The translations under genes and the position numbers were made by a program. A stretch of DNA of 64,000 bases, from contig NC_134844.1 in the NCBI RefSeq assembly GCF_965363235.1, positions 19,016,646 through 19,080,645 on the forward strand. Direction: 5' to 3'. The DNA is from Mytilus galloprovincialis. Taxonomy: Eukaryota; Mollusca; Bivalvia; Mytilida; Mytilidae. How positions within the stretch are numbered: the stretch's first letter is position 1; each line of letters opens with the position of its first letter. The notes under the pieces were generated by a model. It did not search any database and was not told where the DNA came from. It worked only from the letters and a program-made list of their open reading frames with translations. Positions 10,871 through 21,236 of the stretch are shown in pieces.

Positions 10871-12020
10871 TTTATTTTTATATAAAAATTGACAAAATCA
10901 CTCACTATACAAGGACTTTCTTACCCGATACAATACTGAAGTACTCTGTTTGGTATTAAGATACTAACACAATACGGAATGGAATATCTCCCATTTTTTA
11001 ATAATTTAGCATACTGGTACTTTCAATCGGGTTACAACGGAATATGAAAGAAAAAATAGTGGGTCATCATTTTTTTGTAATTCTGAGATAAGAAAACGTC
11101 AACTTTGTCGACAAATTCACTTAGATAAATACAATGAATAGGGAAAATGTTTTTTTTTTTTAATTAAGATTTTTTTAATGGATGGCTATGTTCTTATACA
11201 CGGAAAAAGACTAGAATAAAAACTTTAATTCTTTATTTTTATGTTAAAGTTGGCAAAATCACTTACTCATAATACAAAACCAATCTCACCCGATTATTAT
11301 ACTGAAGTACACTGTTTGGTATTATTAGAAGCCTATATGGATATACGATTTGCACAGTGCCTTAACCAAGTAAGTCGTAGTCATCATGTCCTAGTGAAGG
11401 GTTTTCAAAATGAATTTGTCCACACTGCTTTAAATCATCATGCCGCTTGCCTTAAGTCTTCTATGAAAATTCAATCATTCTCAAGTTTTCGCTCTTAATG
11501 ATTTTACCAATCCTTGGTGTTTTGGCCAATTATCTTGAAAACTCTAAGCGATAGCTAGAAACCTTTTAAAACATAAATAATCAGCAAGACAAGATCTACA
11601 AACGAGTCAAATTTCGGTAAAAATAAGCAGTCTTTTTAAAGTAAAGATTACCCTTAAAGGACGACTTTTTTTATCCTCTCTTGTGTTTAGGGTTTTCATC
11701 AACTATTCAAAGTCTTTAATGTTGGAGAGTTCCCATTGTTTAAGATGCACATAGACCTAGATTAGTGGCACGTGCTTCTATAGCCTCTTGTATTTTTTAG
11801 CTGCTATTTATTTAAAAAAACTGTTTACTATTTTCTTTGATATCTAGCTACTATCCTATTGTCAACATAATTGTTGTGTCGTTTCATTATTTCAGTCGTT
11901 ATTGATTTTCGTAGTTCTTTCCCCCCTTAAATTCCGTCCATATAAATATTTCTTTCCGTTTCCGTTTCCGTTCCGTTTTCCGTTTCTGCCGTTTAGCAAC
12001 ACCCACTTCATATGTATTCC
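10871..12020. other. No recognisable gene
   Basis: AT-rich DNA. A short frame at 11241-11498 (85 codons) has no recognisable features. Two near-repeated 'ctttatttttat...aaattg(a/g)caaaatcactcac/ttac' blocks (about 10.87 and 11.23 kb) show a local ~360-bp direct duplication. Confidence 0.45.
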
Positions 12021-12022
12021 CA

Positions 12023-12183
12023 GAGGCGGATTTAGGGGGGGGGGCAGGGGGCTCGGGGCCCCCCCTTTTTGGGAAAAAATTTGGTTGCTTATATAGGGAA
12101 TCACTGAAGCGTGACTGGAGCGGGCCCCCTCTTAGGTCAGTCAGTGGGCCCCCACTTATGAAAATTTCTGGATCCGCCACTGA
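12023..12183 (+). repeat. 'gaggcggattt ... ggatccgccactga' dispersed repeat
   Basis: It has a poly-G tract, ggggcccccc, atatagggaatcactgaagc, gactggagcgggccccctc and a closing tctggatccgccactga. The two ends are imperfect inverted repeats. Other copies: 21.12 kb, and diverged ones at 33.34 and 36.66 kb. Overlapping glycine- and proline-rich open frames are shadows. Confidence 0.75.
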
Positions 12184-12264
12184 TTCCAACTTTTAAGAGA
12201 CAAAAAGATAAACGAGCGAGCACAACTTCCACCTCTAATTAAAGCAAATGAAATTGTTATCAAT

Positions 12265-12530
12265 GATTTCAATAAGTCTTGAATTCTTGGGGTTCTTTAA
12301 AATGCTGAATCTAACTGTGCATTTTTTTGGGGTCTCATTTTTAAATCGGCCCACATTTGTGTCTAATAGGTCCAAAATTAAAATTTGTTTGATTTTAGCC
12401 AAATTGAATTATTGATGTTCTTTAATAAGCTTAATTTAACTGTATTTAGTTTTTTTGATTTTGGAACATATTTTTAAATTGGTCCACATTAAGGTCCAAA
12501 AGGTCCAAAGTTAAGTTTTGTTCATACTGC
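12265..12530 (+). repeat. 'ggtccaaaattaaa' dispersed repeat (family A), copy 1
   Basis: Two rough tandem units each contain 'ttcttg(g)ggttcttta ... atgctgaatc', 'tttttaaat(c/t)gg(c/t)ccacatt' and 'ggtccaaaattaaa(a)tttgttt'. The same order occurs at 51.7-52.05 and 58.2-58.5 kb. Confidence 0.7.
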
Positions 12531-12539
12531 ATATATATT

Positions 12540-13590
12540 TTATTTTTTAACTAAGTTACCCCTAGTATCATTGGTTATGCATGTACTCATTAAATGCTTT
12601 AGACAATATCATGCAAAAGTTTACAAAATTTATGCAGGTTCTTGGAGCCTCATGTTTTTAGATTTTACTCTTTAATAAATTAAGACTTTTCCTCTTAGGG
12701 GAATTCTTTATTATCTGAACCAAATTATGTTACATATTTTGTGAAATAGGTTACATTTATTATATTTTTCTACCCAGTCAGTTACTCAAGTGTGAAGTGA
12801 GTAGATTTCAAGTAAAAAGTTTTTTACCTGTACATATGATCATGTGATTTACAGGTGAAAATTTGAATTTTGGTTTCAAATTAGTTTGATCTTTACATGG
12901 ACAAACACTTGCATTTTTTCCTGAAATTGTTTTGAAGACATGAAAAATTTTAAAGTTTCATGAGGAGTTTAAGGTAAGGAATCAGTAAAAATTACATCAA
13001 TGTTATCTATTTTGGATTTCAAACTTTATTTAAGTTCCAGAAAATTACTTTTAAAGAATTAAAGATTTCACAAATTTTTCATACATAATAAGGATGGATG
13101 TGAAACACAATGATAACTCTTAACCATTTCTTCATGCTAATTTATTTATTTGAGATGTATAACATTTTTTCATTGACTTGTTTTAATGTTAAATGTTTCT
13201 TTTCAGTTCTTGGCTTCTAGGAAATTATACAGTTATAGTCATCTAAATTGGTATAATTTAGGAAAACCAGACACTAAACGCTATTATATAGATTTTAAAC
13301 AATGAAAGACGCAGAGCATATAGGTATGATAGTCAATAGTAAATTAAAAACAAAAATGATACAAACCCTGTTATATTACCTTTCAGAGACCTAAATGAAT
13401 AACTGAATAATATCTGCCTGTTTCTCTACTATGATTTTGAGTTACAAATATTTGCTATGTATTATAGTTTGTATGTCTATCCAAATGATATTGCAGGGAT
13501 GGACCTAAGCCAGAGAAGCATCAACAAAAAAAGCATGAAGTTTAAAAAATGTTAATATAAACGAAATTGTACTTTCTGTAGCTATTTAAA
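12540..13590. other. No recognisable gene
   Basis: AT-rich, intron-like DNA. I see no repeat family or coding block I can support. Confidence 0.5.
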
Positions 13591-13593
13591 ATT

Positions 13594-13687
13594 CCACAAA
13601 AGTCAGTAAAAGACATTAAGTTAAACAAGGAGGTTATATGCCACAAAAGTCAGTAAAAGACATTAAGTTAAACAAGGAGGTTATATG
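13594..13687 (+). repeat. Perfect 47-bp tandem duplication
   Basis: The 47-base unit beginning ccacaaaagtcagtaaaaga and ending aaggaggttatatg occurs twice without a mismatch (13594-13640 and 13641-13687). Exact identity in a region of otherwise diverged repeats points to a recent slippage event or an assembly artefact. Confidence 0.95.
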
Positions 13688-13749
13688 CATCATCTGCTTC
13701 AATTTACTAATAAATTTGGACCATGTATTTATTTTGAAAGCTTATTATT

Positions 13750-14490
13750 CCCAAACTACGATAGTAGAGGGCCATAATTATGTTTCCTGTTCTGTGTGTC
13801 TGTTTGTTCGTCTGTCTGTTCATTCTTCCATTCATTCTTCCGTACTTTCGTTTGTCCGTCCGTTCGTTCATCCATCAGTCTGTCATAGTCCTAGCTCCCT
13901 TTCAATTTTTATAAATTTTAAATTTTACGTTTCCGTGTTATAAAAAGGGAGGATTTTCCAGTTTTCGGACAATAAGTCACAAGTGCTTTGAGCAGATTTC
14001 ATGAAAATTTGTAGAATTGTTTATTTTTATTGACTTAAGCTCCCCTTCGATTTTTATAAATTTTTGATTTTAAGTTTCCAAGTTTATGAGATTTTATTCA
14101 TAAAAAAGGTGGGATTTTCCAGTTTTCGGACAATAACTCAAAAGTGCTTTGAACAGATTTCATGAAACTTTGGTGACTAGTTTATATCTATAAAAATAAC
14201 CTCCCTTTAGTTTTTTTTATAAATTTCTGATATAACATTGAGGAGTAATCAAACTTTATTCGTTGAAAAAGCGACGGGCGTATCATGCGCCCATGGCACA
14301 GCTCTTAATTGATGAAGTTGAAATCCAATCAACTTGAAACTTTGTACAGATGTTCCCTATGATATTGTCTTTCCAACTGTAAAGCCAATTTGAGTTTTGA
14401 ACCCAATTTCACAGTCCACTGAACATAGAAAATGATGGTGCAAGAGGGGCATCAGTGTACTATGGACACATTCTTATTATATGTACCTTT
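13750..14490 (+). repeat. Microsatellite-headed element with two 161-bp units
   Basis: Head: a TCTG/TTCG/TCCG-type microsatellite at about 13797-13885. Then two units spaced exactly 161 bp, judged from ggattttccagttttcggac at 13951 and 14112. Each contains agatttcatgaaa(a/c)ttt. The tail holds gaagttgaaatccaatcaac, a 'cccaatttcacagtccactg' block and 'gtgtactatggacacattct'. The 101-codon frame over the head is a simple-repeat shadow. Confidence 0.75.
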
Positions 14491-14676
14491 GGTTTTAGTT
14501 TCATCATAATCATATTGCAAACTTGGCTGTGTTTACACAACAAATGTAATTTTCCTTAATTTTCAAAATCCAAGGACTACGGGTAATCTCATTGGTTGTA
14601 CACCACAATAAAAATAAAGTTACATCATTGGTTAATTTCCATTTTTAAGATTTTTTTAAACCAATCATAATGTTTT

Positions 14677-14874
14677 GTGTATGCTTTTGAAAAATATCAC
14701 AGCATATTGATAACAAAAAAAACAGTGCAGCTGAAAAAGGCATATATAGATATGGAAAAGTACATTGAATTTTGTATTTCAGAGAATTTACAAGACTATC
14801 CACAACATTCTCATTTTGATGAATTGTTAAACCACAGAAACTTAAAAAAGACCTACAGAAAACCTAGGCTGTAG
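14677..14874 (+). CDS. Unidentified short frame, possibly exonic
   Basis: A 65-codon frame with mixed, charged composition (KKAYIDMEKYIEFC, ending TYRKPRL) is less repetitive than other short frames here. An aaaaaaacag acceptor-like site precedes most of it, and a consensus-like donor (ataag|gtatgtatt) follows about 55 bases after the stop. It could be part of a spliced transcript. I do not recognise a family, and chance is a real alternative. Confidence 0.2.
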   Translation: MYAFEKYHSILITKKTVQLKKAYIDMEKYIEFCISENLQDYPQHSHFDELLNHRNLKKTYRKPRL

Positions 14875-15021
14875 AGTATATACACCAGTATAAAAGAATT
14901 GGCTAGTCGCGTTCATCTATAAGGTATGTATTGGTTGAATATTACATTTCCCCTCATTATTTTTGTTGTTGATGGAGTCAAAAAGCGAGACATAGGTATG
15001 CTGTTGACGGCGACGTCAACA

Positions 15022-15545
15022 ATGTATTAGTTTGTGATTATGTAAGTTGATGGTGAACTGATCAGTCAAAGATATTTAGTACACAGCTGTATTAGCACTA
15101 GCACATTTCATTACCATGGAGATTATTTGGCCCTGCCCCCTCAGTTGTGGTTTTATATTGACTTTTAAACTTTTGCTTAGTTTTCATGTATTAGCTTGTG
15201 ACTATGTAAGTTTATGGGGAACCACTAGTGGTAGGTTAACGATGATTGGTATGTAGTTTTATAAGCATTAGCACCTCTTATTACCATGGGGATTATTTGG
15301 CCCCGCCCCTTCAGTTATGGTTTATTGACTTTTAAATTTTTGCTTAGTTATGTATTAGTTTGATTAGGTCAGTTTATGGGAAACCATTAGTGGTTGGTTA
15401 ATGATAATAGGTCTGCAGTTGTATAAGTATCAGCATATATCATTTCCATGGAGATTATTTGGACCTGCCCCCTCAGTCATAGTCTATTGACTTTTAAACT
15501 TTTGCTTAGTTTGCATGTATTAGTTTGTGATACGGTTGGTTTATA
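15022..15545 (+). repeat. Tandem array, 164-bp unit, just over three copies
   Basis: The unit start atgtattag recurs at 15022, 15186, 15350 and 15515, so the periods are 164, 164 and 165. Each unit includes agcac/atca..., 'ttaccatggagattatttgg', 'cctgccccctcag' and 'attgacttttaaacttttgc'. A small perfect hairpin, gttgacg-gcga-cgtcaac, lies directly before the first unit (15003-15020). Confidence 0.9.
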
Positions 15546-15764
15546 GCAATGATTAAAGATGCATCAAAGAAAACATATGACAATGATGACTCTCTTAGAT
15601 CAACAAAAAAAACCCAACATTTTATAAAAAAACAAAAATAATATAAATTATAAACTTTCCAACCGGTGACCAGGCCAACCAACCAAGATTTATAAAGAAT
15701 GATAAATAATATAGATTTTTAAGTTCCATTCTTTCATATTTATTAAAAAGAAATGATGTTTTAG

Positions 15765-15815
15765 AGGAGCCAACAGCTGAGCAGAGAGCAGAAGAGAGAT
15801 TGATGACCTTGAAGA
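15765..15815 (+). CDS. Candidate coding exon of an unidentified host gene
   Basis: A polypyrimidine-ttttag acceptor is followed by 51 bases and a good donor (gaaga|gtaagc). The only open frame reads EPTAEQRAEERLMTLK, with two bases before and one after the whole codons. This phase fits the start of the exon candidate at 18806, which also needs one base from upstream. Glu-, Arg- and Lys-rich helical composition. I do not recognise the protein. Splicing is inferred from sequence only. Confidence 0.35.
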
Positions 15816-16214
15816 GTAAGCAATGAGAACAGTAAGACAGCTGTTAAGTATATCTGGGGTTACCAAATATTATGGTAAGAACCTCATCTTTAATCAAACT
15901 TGGTGAGTATTCTTTTTGTTGGTTAGATATTATGCATCATTATGAAAAAAGGGGGATGTAGGGTATAAATCAACAAGGCAGCTACCCAATGAAAATAAAT
16001 AACCAAAGACAGGTCTTCAACTATATAACAAACAACAAACTATTTGGAAATCTTGACTCCCCCGCAAGAGAAAAATGTCACTCTTATTATTGAGGAAAAT
16101 GGCCACTACCTCAATGGTCTTTAAAATTAATTCAGTTGCTCTGGTCATTTTTCAAAATTTAACAAGTGAATGGAGTTGTTTTGATGAAGCTTACCTTTAA
16201 TCAATGGGAGATTG

Positions 16215-16430
16215 ATGCGACCACATGGGTCATAATTCTGAAAACTTATCCTGAAATCCTGGGCTTAAAAACTTGAAATCCTGAAGTCCCGAATTTAAAT
16301 AAATTTAAATCCGGACATCCCGAAATTCAAAAAATTAATTCCCGGATCTTAAAAGGGTCAGTCCCGAAATCTCGAGCTTAAAAACACCCAATCCTGGAGT
16401 CCCGATAAAGGTCCTATCTACCCTCATATC
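16215..16430. repeat. 'cccgaaatccc' dispersed repeat, copy 2
   Basis: Blocks 'cctgaaatcctgggcttaaa', 'gaagtcccgaatttaaat', 'cccgaaatctcgagcttaaa' and 'ggagtcccgataaaggtcc' follow the same order as at 3.08 kb. Confidence 0.65.
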
Positions 16431-17420
16431 TATAATTGATAACTAAGATAAAAGAAATACAGAAATTGTTTACATTAAATTGCCTTTTGCCATGCTTTCA
16501 TCAACAAAAGATTTTTTTTTTCATTTTCCAAAATAAATTCCAAGGCTAAGATGTAGGATGCCATTTTTCTAACAAAATACCACAGCATGGAGACCCAAAT
16601 CAGCACACTAAAATGTCCAATGTGTGTCCTACATCTTGAAAAAAATATCATTTTATAAATGTTCAAATATCTTCAAAAACATTTTTTTTTTTTACTCATT
16701 TCTACTCTGTTGAGGCTATTTCACTAGCACTGCACTTTGACTTTGACAATGACTATTAAAGACAAACAAAATGTTTATTGAAGTTGAATTGCCTTAGTGA
16801 TAACTTGGTTGAGGACATGGAAAGCATTTTGTCATTGTTGGTTGTTTTATGGGCTTTGACCTCTTGAGTCATAAAGACCTTATGTATGTTAGTTCCATTG
16901 AAATGTTCAATGCATTGTCAATGCTAAACATTTGATTGACTTTGACTGATTTTTTTTAAGTTTCTGAAGAGTATAAATGAGTTTGAACAAAATGCAGCAT
17001 AACTTTTTCTCCATGATAAGAAGATTTGATTTTAATATTTTCACCAAATTTACTGTTGATAGCATGGCTTATGGTTTGTGCAATACTAGAATATGCTTTT
17101 TTTCACAAGGAGCTTGTCACTTTCTGAGTTTCACTCAAAAACATTAAAGAATCCATCAAATTTGTAAAGCTAAGCTTAAGGTTTGATATGTTACACACAT
17201 AGTAGCTTGAAATTGTTAAAAAAAAATTACTGAATTATCTTGTGTATTTTAGTCAGCTTCCATTCACTTTTTAAAAGTTTGAAAAAATACATTAAGATAA
17301 TTTATTACTTAAAGAGGCATTTGCTATGAAAAAAAAATACAATAACAGCACTTCATTTTTGATAAACATAAATTAAAGCGGAATAATGAAGTAACGACCT
17401 GCAATTAGCAAGTAGATATA

Positions 17421-17606
17421 GGAAGATGTGGTGTGTCGAGTGCCATTGAGACAACTCTCCATCCAAATATCAATTTATGAAAGTAAACCGTTATAGGTCA
17501 ATGAACATCCTTCAACACGGAGCCTTGGCTCACACCGAACAACAAGCTATAAAGGGCCCCAAAATTACTAGTGTAAAACCATTCAAACGGGAAAACCAAC
17601 GGGTAG
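17421..17606 (-). repeat. Relative of family M ('gatgtggtgtg ... cacaccgaacaac')
   Basis: gaagatgtggtgtgtcgagt, ccattgagacaactctccat, aacacggagccttggctcac, accgaacaacaagctataaa and attactagtgtaaaaccatt mark a well-preserved fragment of a mussel repeat that shares its opening block with family M but differs further in. Confidence 0.7.
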
Positions 17607-17874
17607 CAGTCTGTTTAGTTAAATTTTGTAAAAATGAGCTAAAAACTTTGCATATTTATTATTTTTTTCCAAGACTATAATTTAACCTCATTTTGGTCTG
17701 GATGCATGCAACATTTAATAGGAACCATTGTAGTAGAAGGTTGCTCAGCTTGGTCAGATAATAAAAAGAACAGAATGTCAAAATAAAAAAATGAAACAGG
17801 GGAGCCACCGCACACAACAGGTTTGGTGACTGGTTTTTCCAACAAAAAATATGAATCTTACACAAAATTGAAAA

Positions 17875-18335
17875 TAATGTCAGAGAAAACAACCCAACCA
17901 AAGAGCAGAAAACAGCCAAAGGCCACTTATGGCTCTTCAATTCAACCAGAAAATTCAGCATCAGGAGGCAGGCTTCAGCAGGCCCTACACAAAAATGTGT
18001 ACTAGTTCGGTAAAAGTGGATGTCATACTAAACTCAAAAACATAAATGAACTAAAATTAAAAAACATACAAGACTAATACAAAGGCCAGAGGCTTCTAAC
18101 TAGAGACAGGTGCATAAATACAGTGAGTTAAACAGGTTTGAGATCTCAACCCACACCTATACTGCTAGGAGCCAATGTAGAAAAAACAAACACACAGCAA
18201 TTCACACAGTAAAACTCATTTAAAAAGAAGTCTATGTCCCATGTCAGAAAAGGTAACATAATAAACAGACTAACTAAGCCAAATGGCAATAGTTTTGGTA
18301 TTTTTACAGCAGTTACAATGCTAAATTTCATGGAA
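17875..18335 (-). repeat. Diverged copy of the repeat nested in the Harbinger element
   Basis: It shares block order with 8.76-9.00 kb: acaacccaaccaaagagcag, aaacagccaaaggccactta, gtgtactagttcggtaaaag, tggatgtcatactaaactc, aaggccagaggcttctaac. It extends further, to 'gaagtctatgtcccatgtca'. Open frames on either strand are shadows. Confidence 0.65.
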
Positions 18336-19255
18336 AAATAAAGTAAAAAACGTTGATTAAAAAAAAAAAATTAAATTTTGATTTTACTTTAAAGAAAACG
18401 AAATAAAGTTTAATTGATTTTATTCTTATATGTCCGTATGTAATTTTGTATATTTATTTATGTTTCATTTCAGAGTTCACCAACAGATGTTTAATTCTAA
18501 AATTTTGATTTTTGCAGATTGCAGCAGGGAGATGTTACAGTCATAGACCTTGAATAGACTCCGTTGTACTAGACCAGGGAGGGTAGCGCATAGTTTCCGC
18601 AGCACTATACAATAGTAACAAGATCACTCTACCATGAGCTTGTTAAAGGGCCCGTTTGATGAAAGTGACACCAACATTCTCCACAACACTACAGATTTGT
18701 TTTTGCAGATGCAACCGAGGGGATGTTTCAGTCATGGATCCATTTGATGGAAGTGACACCAACGTTCTCCAACACTAATAATTTACAAATTTGTTTTTGT
18801 TTTAGATGCAACCTCAGTCATAGACCCAGAGTATGGCTATGTTGTAACAGATGAAGAAAAGTGGCATATAGATTTCTGTATGTCCATTTCTTTGTATAAA
18901 AGTGACAAATTACTAATCTTTCTTATTTATATCCATTTCAGAGTTCTTACAAAGATGCAGTATAGGTATACAATATTTATTATTTTTGTCTTTTTGTGTG
19001 TTTTTGTCAATGAGAGAAAACATACAGAACAAATCTATCAGAAGTATTAACTGGTGTAATTTGAGACAGAACACCCTGGAACACAAAAAATATCCTACCT
19101 CACAAAATTTAACACGACATCTTATGTTCACCTTTTTCCATTGAAGCAGCACACACAGTGTAATCAAGAATGTATGCATGTCCTTGAACATCTAGAAATA
19201 GAATATCTCTAATAGTAAACAGTCCAGTATAATGATCAACTAGAGCTACACTAAA
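18336..19255 (+). repeat. 920-bp tandem duplication, copy 1
   Basis: Anchors recur 920 bp apart; for example cagagttcaccaacagatgt is at 18471 and 19391. The copies are highly similar, with scattered indels. The unit contains several blocks preceded by pyrimidine-(c/t)ag: 'ttttttgcag|attgcagcaggg', 'tttttgcag|atgcaaccgag' and 'tttgttttag|atgcaacctcag'. Part of the unit is therefore itself a series of related exon-like modules. Confidence 0.85.
18806..18877 (+). CDS. Candidate coding exon in duplication copy 1
   Basis: A tttgttttag acceptor, 72 bases and a donor (atttct|gtatgt). The open frame reads ATSVIDPEYG then YVVTDEEKWHIDF, with two bases before and one after whole codons, matching the phase of the candidate exon at 15765. 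The equivalent block in copy 2 (19725-19797) is 73 bases, with one extra base after 'agaccc', so that copy is out of frame. I do not recognise the protein. Confidence 0.4.
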
Positions 19256-20205
19256 AATAAAGTAAAAAAAGTTAATTTGAAAAAAATATATATTTAATTT
19301 TTGAAATTTACCTCAAAGAAAAGAAAATAAAGTTTAATTGATTTTATTCTTATGTATGTGTAATGATGTATATGTATTTATATTTCATTTCAGAGTTCAC
19401 CAACAGATGTTTAATTCTAAAATTTTGATTTTGCAGATTGCAGCAGGGGGATGTTACAGTCATAGACCTTGAATAGACTCCGTTGTACTAGACCAGGGAG
19501 GGTAGCCTATAGTTTCCGCAGCACTATACAATAGTAACAAGATCACTCTACCATGAGCTTGTTAAAGGGCCCATTTGATGAAAGTGACACCAACGTTCTC
19601 CAACACACTACAGATTTTTTTTTTACAGATGCAGCTGAGAGGATGTTTCAGTCATGGACCCATTTGATGGAAGTGACACCAACGTTCTCCAACACTAATA
19701 ATTTACAATTTTTTTTTGTTGTAGATGCAACCTCAGTCATAGACCCTAGAGTATGGCTATGTTGTAACAGATGAAGAAAAGTGGCATATAGATTTCTGTA
19801 TGTTCATTTCTTTGATGGAAGTGATAAATTACTAATTATTAATTAATTAATTACTTAATTATCCATTTCAGAGTTCTTACAAAGATGTATAGGTATACAG
19901 TATTTATTATTTCTGTCTTTTTGTGTATTTTTGTCAATGAGATAAAACACACAGAAAAGATCAATCAGAAGTATTAACTGGTGTACAAATTTGAGAAAGA
20001 ACACAAGAAATATCCTACCTCACAAAATTTAACACACCAGACTTCTTAATTTTCACCTTTTTTCAATGAAGCAGCACACACAGTGTAATCAAGAAGTTAT
20101 CCATATCCTTGAACATCTTCGAATAGGATATCTCTAATGGTATTTCCATAATATAATCCTCAAAATTCAAACAGTGAGGTATAATGATTAACAAGATCAT
20201 ACTTA
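19256..20205 (+). repeat. 920-bp tandem duplication, copy 2
   Basis: Second copy of the preceding unit. It carries all the exon-like blocks, but its best coding block has a one-base insertion and is frameshifted. Its end has an extra ~40 bp ('tttccataatataatcct') not present in copy 1. The 73-codon frame at 19553 reads across an intron-like poly-T stretch and is not a gene. Confidence 0.85.
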
Positions 20206-20299
20206 AAAAAAGGAGGATACCAAAGGGCCAATCTAAAACCATGTGGTGAAAAAAGACATAACATAAACAAAAGAAGTGACGGAAAATTGTCTACACTGA

Positions 20300-20645
20300 T
20301 AACAAAATATTGTATAGCAACAACCCAACCAAAGACCTGAGAGGTTCTCAGACATCAAGCACCAATCCAACCAAATACCAGGGATGATCTCCAGCACCGA
20401 GCACCAACCAAAACAAAGAACAGGCATGAACTAGGGCAAATAGCACCAACCCAACCAAAGACCTAACAGGTTTTCAGGCACCATGCACCAACCAAACTAA
20501 AGAGCAGGGATGATCTCAGGCACCAAGCACCAACCTTTACAAAGAACAGGGATGATTTCAGGCATAACACACCAACCTTACCAAAGACCAGGAATAATCT
20601 CAGTCACCAAGCACCAACAAAAAAAGGGTGATCCCAGGCACGACA
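20300..20645 (+). repeat. Degenerate tandem repeat, 'caccaacccaaccaaagacc' motif
   Basis: About seven irregular units of roughly 40-60 bp contain accaac(c)aaccaaa, 'agcaggga/tgatctcaggc' and 'accaagcaccaac'. The array is diverged and irregular. The minus-strand frame across it is a shadow. Confidence 0.65.
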
Positions 20646-21119
20646 GAATGGTAGCAAGTATTTGATATGTTAACTTATATACTTATTGTTTAAGTTAAAT
20701 GTTTTTTTTTTTCATTCTTTGCTCTATTTTTTCTATGAAAAATTGTCAAAATCATACATGAATTTTTTATGTGTTTTTTCATCTCTCTCTTCAAAATATT
20801 TTACTTAATATAATAGGTAAATAATTTCTTGAATAGAAAAAAATTGGAAATGTTAATTTTCTTTAATCAATGAATGAAAAAAGAAATGTTCAAACCTTTT
20901 TCATGCATAACCAAATTATTAAATGTGTTAAATAAAAGATTATAAATAACAAATTTCTATATTTTTTGGAGTAAATTAAGATATGCTTCTAAGAATTTTT
21001 ACAATTGAAATGTTCCAAAATTTAATAATGTATCTTTTTTTACAGAAAATATAAGGTAAAATAACAAATAATGACTCGGGTTTACATGAAAACACTGATA
21101 TCTTGAATGACAGTAGCAT

Positions 21120-21236
21120 AGGTGGATCCAGGGAGCCTTGCCCCCCCCTTTTTTATGGGAAGATTATATAAGGAATCACTGTAGCATGGCTGGAGCGGGC
21201 CCCCTCATGAAAAGATATGGATTCGCCACTGAGTAG
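21120..21236 (+). repeat. 'ggatcc ... ggattcgccactga' dispersed repeat, copy 2
   Basis: tggatccagggagccttgcc, a C-tract, 'tatataaggaatcactgtag', 'tggctggagcgggccccctc' and 'ggattcgccactga'. It matches the 12.02-kb copy, with a similar interior but a shorter head. Confidence 0.75.

Noticed and set aside
7660-10885. A 3-bp TWA target-site duplication for the Harbinger element
   Set aside because: The bases next to the matched termini (cac on the left, ttt on the right) do not match, so I do not claim a duplication.
11899-12189. Glycine/proline-rich open frames on both strands
   Set aside because: They lie wholly over the poly-G/poly-C 'ggatccgccactga' repeat and a ttccgtttcc simple repeat; both strands are open for compositional reasons.
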